The notes below the pieces were generated by a model, which saw only the letters and a program-made list of their open reading frames with translations, was not told the DNA's origin and made no database searches. Positions 62,184-64,000 of a stretch of 64,000 nucleotides of DNA are shown piece after piece. Source of the stretch: Alphaproteobacteria bacterium (lineage in GTDB: Bacteria; Pseudomonadota; Alphaproteobacteria; Micropepsales; Micropepsaceae); contig JAFBAL010000031.1 of the NCBI GenBank assembly GCA_019247845.1, positions 1 to 64,000 on the forward strand, written 5' to 3'. The position numbers and the translations under genes were made by a program. How positions within the stretch are numbered: position 1 is the stretch's first letter; each line of letters begins with the position of its first letter.

Positions 62184-62795
62184 CTAAGCCTTCGTCGACG
62201 GCCTAGCTTTGATGCGCTCGAACCAACCCGCGATGTTCGTGTTGTCGGGGTTGAGCGGCTGGCCGACCTGGGCGCCGAAGTCCAGGAAGCAATAGAGGTG
62301 GATGTCGGCGAGCGTGAAGCGCTTGCCGCAGAGATAGTCCTTGCCGGCCATCTGGCCTTCGAGCCAGGTGAGACGATCCTGCGCGATCTTCTTCAGGCCG
62401 TCGGCGGCCTCGGGAACCGTGACGATGCGGTCCTTGAACAGGCGCAGGCCCTGGCTGAAGCGGAAGCCGTTGGTCATCGGCTCGACGATGTTCAAGTCGA
62501 CGCGCCGCGTCCACATGCGCGCCTGCGCCTTCTCCTTCGCGTCGCCGCCGATCAGCGGCGGGTTCGGGTTGGTGTCTTCCAGGTATTCGCAGATCGCCAG
62601 GATCTCGCTGATGCAGCTGCCGTCGTCGAGCTCCAGCGCCGGCATCTGGCCGTGCGGGTTGCGCGCGAGATGCTCGGGCTTGCGGTTGTCGCCCGCCATC
62701 AGGTCGACGTCCTGGGTCGGAAGGGTAAGGCCCTTTTCGGCAGCGAACATGCGCACGACGCGCGGATTGGGTCCGATCGAATTGTAGAATTTCAC
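62184..62795 (-). CDS. Glutathione S-transferase family protein
   Basis: 203 residues. N-terminal domain: MKFYNSIGPNPRVVRMFAAE, then ARNPHGQMPALELDDGSCIS with cis-Pro and the Glu/Ser-like pair. C-terminal helical domain: GQMAGKDYLCGKRFTLADIH with the conserved hydrophobic staple and N-cap. The third GST in the window. Convergent with the PQQ-like gene. Confidence 0.88.
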   Translation of the reverse strand: MKFYNSIGPNPRVVRMFAAEKGLTLPTQDVDLMAGDNRKPEHLARNPHGQMPALELDDGSCISEILAICEYLEDTNPNPPLIGGDAKEKAQARMWTRRVDLNIVEPMTNGFRFSQGLRLFKDRIVTVPEAADGLKKIAQDRLTWLEGQMAGKDYLCGKRFTLADIHLYCFLDFGAQVGQPLNPDNTNIAGWFERIKARPSTKA

Positions 62796-62889
62796 CGCGG
62801 CCTCCTGGACAATCGTTAACGGATCGTAAGTGCGCTATAGGCTATGGTCAAACCGTGCGGTGCAAGGGCGCCGCCGCGGAAGCTTTCAT

Positions 62890-63222
62890 ATGCGCAGGAT
62901 CCTTCTCGTCGTTCTCGGCTGGACGCTGATCGTCATCGGCGCCGCGGTCACGCCCATGCCCGTGCCGATCCCGATGATCGGGCTGGGGCCGCTGCTGCTC
63001 GGCTGCGCGATCCTCACCGCGAACTCGAAATCGTTCCGCCGCGGACTGGCGCGGCTGCGCTATCGCTTCCACTGGCTGTCGCGGCATTTCGACCAGTTCG
63101 CCGAGCGCGGGCCGGCCGCCATCCGCCATATGGTCCGCCGCACGCGTCCCATGGTACTCATGCGCCACGCGCGGATGCGCGCCCGCAAGCGAGTGCCCGA
63201 TATTGGCGATCCCGTTCGATAG
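62890..63222 (+). CDS. Small membrane protein with basic tail
   Basis: 110 residues. RILLVVLGWTLIVIGAAVTP and IPMIGLGPLLLGCAILTANS form two hydrophobic hairpin helices with a PMPVPIP turn, reminiscent of small PGPGW-type transmembrane proteins. The rest is a strongly basic amphipathic tail (SFRRGLARLRYRFHWLSRHF). The stop lies 20 bases inside the start of the MBL hydrolase gene. Confidence 0.65.
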   Translation: MRRILLVVLGWTLIVIGAAVTPMPVPIPMIGLGPLLLGCAILTANSKSFRRGLARLRYRFHWLSRHFDQFAERGPAAIRHMVRRTRPMVLMRHARMRARKRVPDIGDPVR

Positions 63223-64000
63223 AAGCTTCACCGCGCCGTATGAAGAGGCGCAAGCGGTCAGCCCGCTGATCGCGCGCGTGCTCGCCGACAATCCGGGACC
63301 GTTCACCTTCAAGGGCACCGGCGTCTATATCGTCGGCCGCGACAGCGTGGCGGTGATCGATCCCGGCCCCGACAATCCGGTGCATGTCGAAGCGCTCAAG
63401 CGCGCGCTTCAGGGCAAGCGCGTGTCCCACATCCTCGTCACGCATACGCATAGCGACCACTCGCCGGCCGCCGCACCCTTGAAGGCGTGGTCGGGGGCGA
63501 AGACCTACGGCTTCGGTCCGCACGGCTCCGGCAAGGCTGCATTGGCGCGCGCCGCTGGCGCGACCGACGGCGTGAAGGTGGAGGAGGGCGGCGACACGGC
63601 CTTCGTGCCCGACGTGCACGTGAAGGACGGCGACATGATCGCGGGCGACGGCTTCACCTTCGACTGCGTCTATACGCCGGGGCATACCTCGAACCACATG
63701 TGCTTCGCGCTGCGCGAAGAGAAGGCGCTGTTCACCGGCGATCACGTGATGGGCTGGTCGACGACGGTGGTGACGCCGCCCGACGGCGACATGGCGGCCT
63801 ATATGGCGAGCTTGAAGAAGCTGCTCGCGCGCGACGACGCGGTTCTCTATCCGACGCACGGCGCGCCGGTGCGCGACCCCAAGCCGTTCATCCAGGCCTA
63901 TATCGATCACCGGCTGGAGCGCGAGGCTCAGATCGTTTCGTGCCTGCGCGACGGCGTCGACACCATCCCCGCCATGGTGGCGCGCATGTACGTGGACGTC
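63203..64000 (+). CDS. MBL-fold hydrolase, LACTB2-like (3' end beyond window)
   Basis: At least 266 residues from a TTG. Metallo-beta-lactamase motif: VTHTHSDHSPAAAP, then the ligand blocks YTPGHTSNHMCFALREEKAL, FTGDHVMGWSTTVVTPPDGD, and LYPTHGAPVRDP. The PTHGAP block and the C-terminal extension mark the LACTB2/beta-lactamase-2-like branch, known from the human enzyme as a ribonuclease or from others as thioesters hydrolases. It runs off the right edge during the C-terminal winged-helix region. Confidence 0.87.
   Translation, partial: MAIPFDRSFTAPYEEAQAVSPLIARVLADNPGPFTFKGTGVYIVGRDSVAVIDPGPDNPVHVEALKRALQGKRVSHILVTHTHSDHSPAAAPLKAWSGAKTYGFGPHGSGKAALARAAGATDGVKVEEGGDTAFVPDVHVKDGDMIAGDGFTFDCVYTPGHTSNHMCFALREEKALFTGDHVMGWSTTVVTPPDGDMAAYMASLKKLLARDDAVLYPTHGAPVRDPKPFIQAYIDHRLEREAQIVSCLRDGVDTIPAMVARMYVDV

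Overview
The window is high-GC DNA packed with genes on both strands. Families and gene order point to an alphaproteobacterium: alpha-type UvrB/UvrC, GlnD, a pteridine-reductase-like SDR next to folB, and the UbiK, Lgt, NDUFAF7-like and PgeF neighbourhood. The many small exported proteins of unknown function and the intergenic palindromic repeats fit a Micropepsaceae/Rhizomicrobium-like or related soil lineage, but that placement is inference. I see no rRNA, tRNA, CRISPR array, IS element or phage module. No gene-free gap exceeds about 300 bases.

Layout. 1-2.8 kb: a HipA-like fragment, an AI-2E-type transporter, a DUF433 antitoxin with a truncated DUF5615 toxin, an Asp/Glu racemase and a YjbR protein. 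2.9-6.5 kb: kynureninase between two exported proteins of unknown function. 6.5-12 kb: housekeeping (prs, pgeF, NDUFAF7-like methyltransferase, lgt, ubiK, YbjN, proC). 12-17.7 kb: an AraC regulator, two VOC proteins, an OmpR/EnvZ-type two-component system, ilvE and a zinc-ribbon membrane protein. 17.7-29.3 kb: moaE-moaD-pgsA, a Tat-exported phospholipase C, uvrC, persulfide dioxygenase, folB-SDR-trpS and glnD. 29.3-35.8 kb: a MazEF-type pair, an aquaporin, a three-gene cassette with an AvrRpt2/papain-like protease, GST, Cu/Zn SOD, a cold-shock protein and a Gre factor. 36-42 kb: a methyltransferase with a Gly/Ser tract, a large ImmA/IrrE multidomain fusion, and uvrB. 42-49.6 kb: exported repeat and peptidase proteins and a BlaI/M56 regulatory pair. 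49.7-52.5 kb: a compact three-gene operon of a DarB/StlD-like ketosynthase, a haem-oxygenase-fold metalloenzyme and an unknown protein. 52.5-64 kb: NIPSNAP/ArsR, GST/WYL, SYLF, an operon of two related small membrane proteins plus a secreted DNA/RNA nuclease, a Cys-paired PQQ-like propeller, another GST, and a LACTB2-like hydrolase cut by the right edge.

The best candidates for undescribed biology are: (1) the 668-residue protein at 37.4-39.4 kb, which appears to join an ADP-ribosyltransferase-like N-terminus, a nucleotide-binding-like middle and a C-terminal HELGH metallopeptidase, with a palindrome upstream; (2) the membrane protein/papain-like protease/partner cassette at 31.3-33.0 kb; (3) the ketosynthase/metalloenzyme/unknown operon at 49.7-52.5 kb; (4) the paralogous membrane-protein pair plus nuclease operon at 57.9-59.6 kb. 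Two families of short palindromic repeats occupy intergenic DNA, and one copy supplies the last codons of glnD. Several divergent regulator genes have clean inverted repeats in their control regions.
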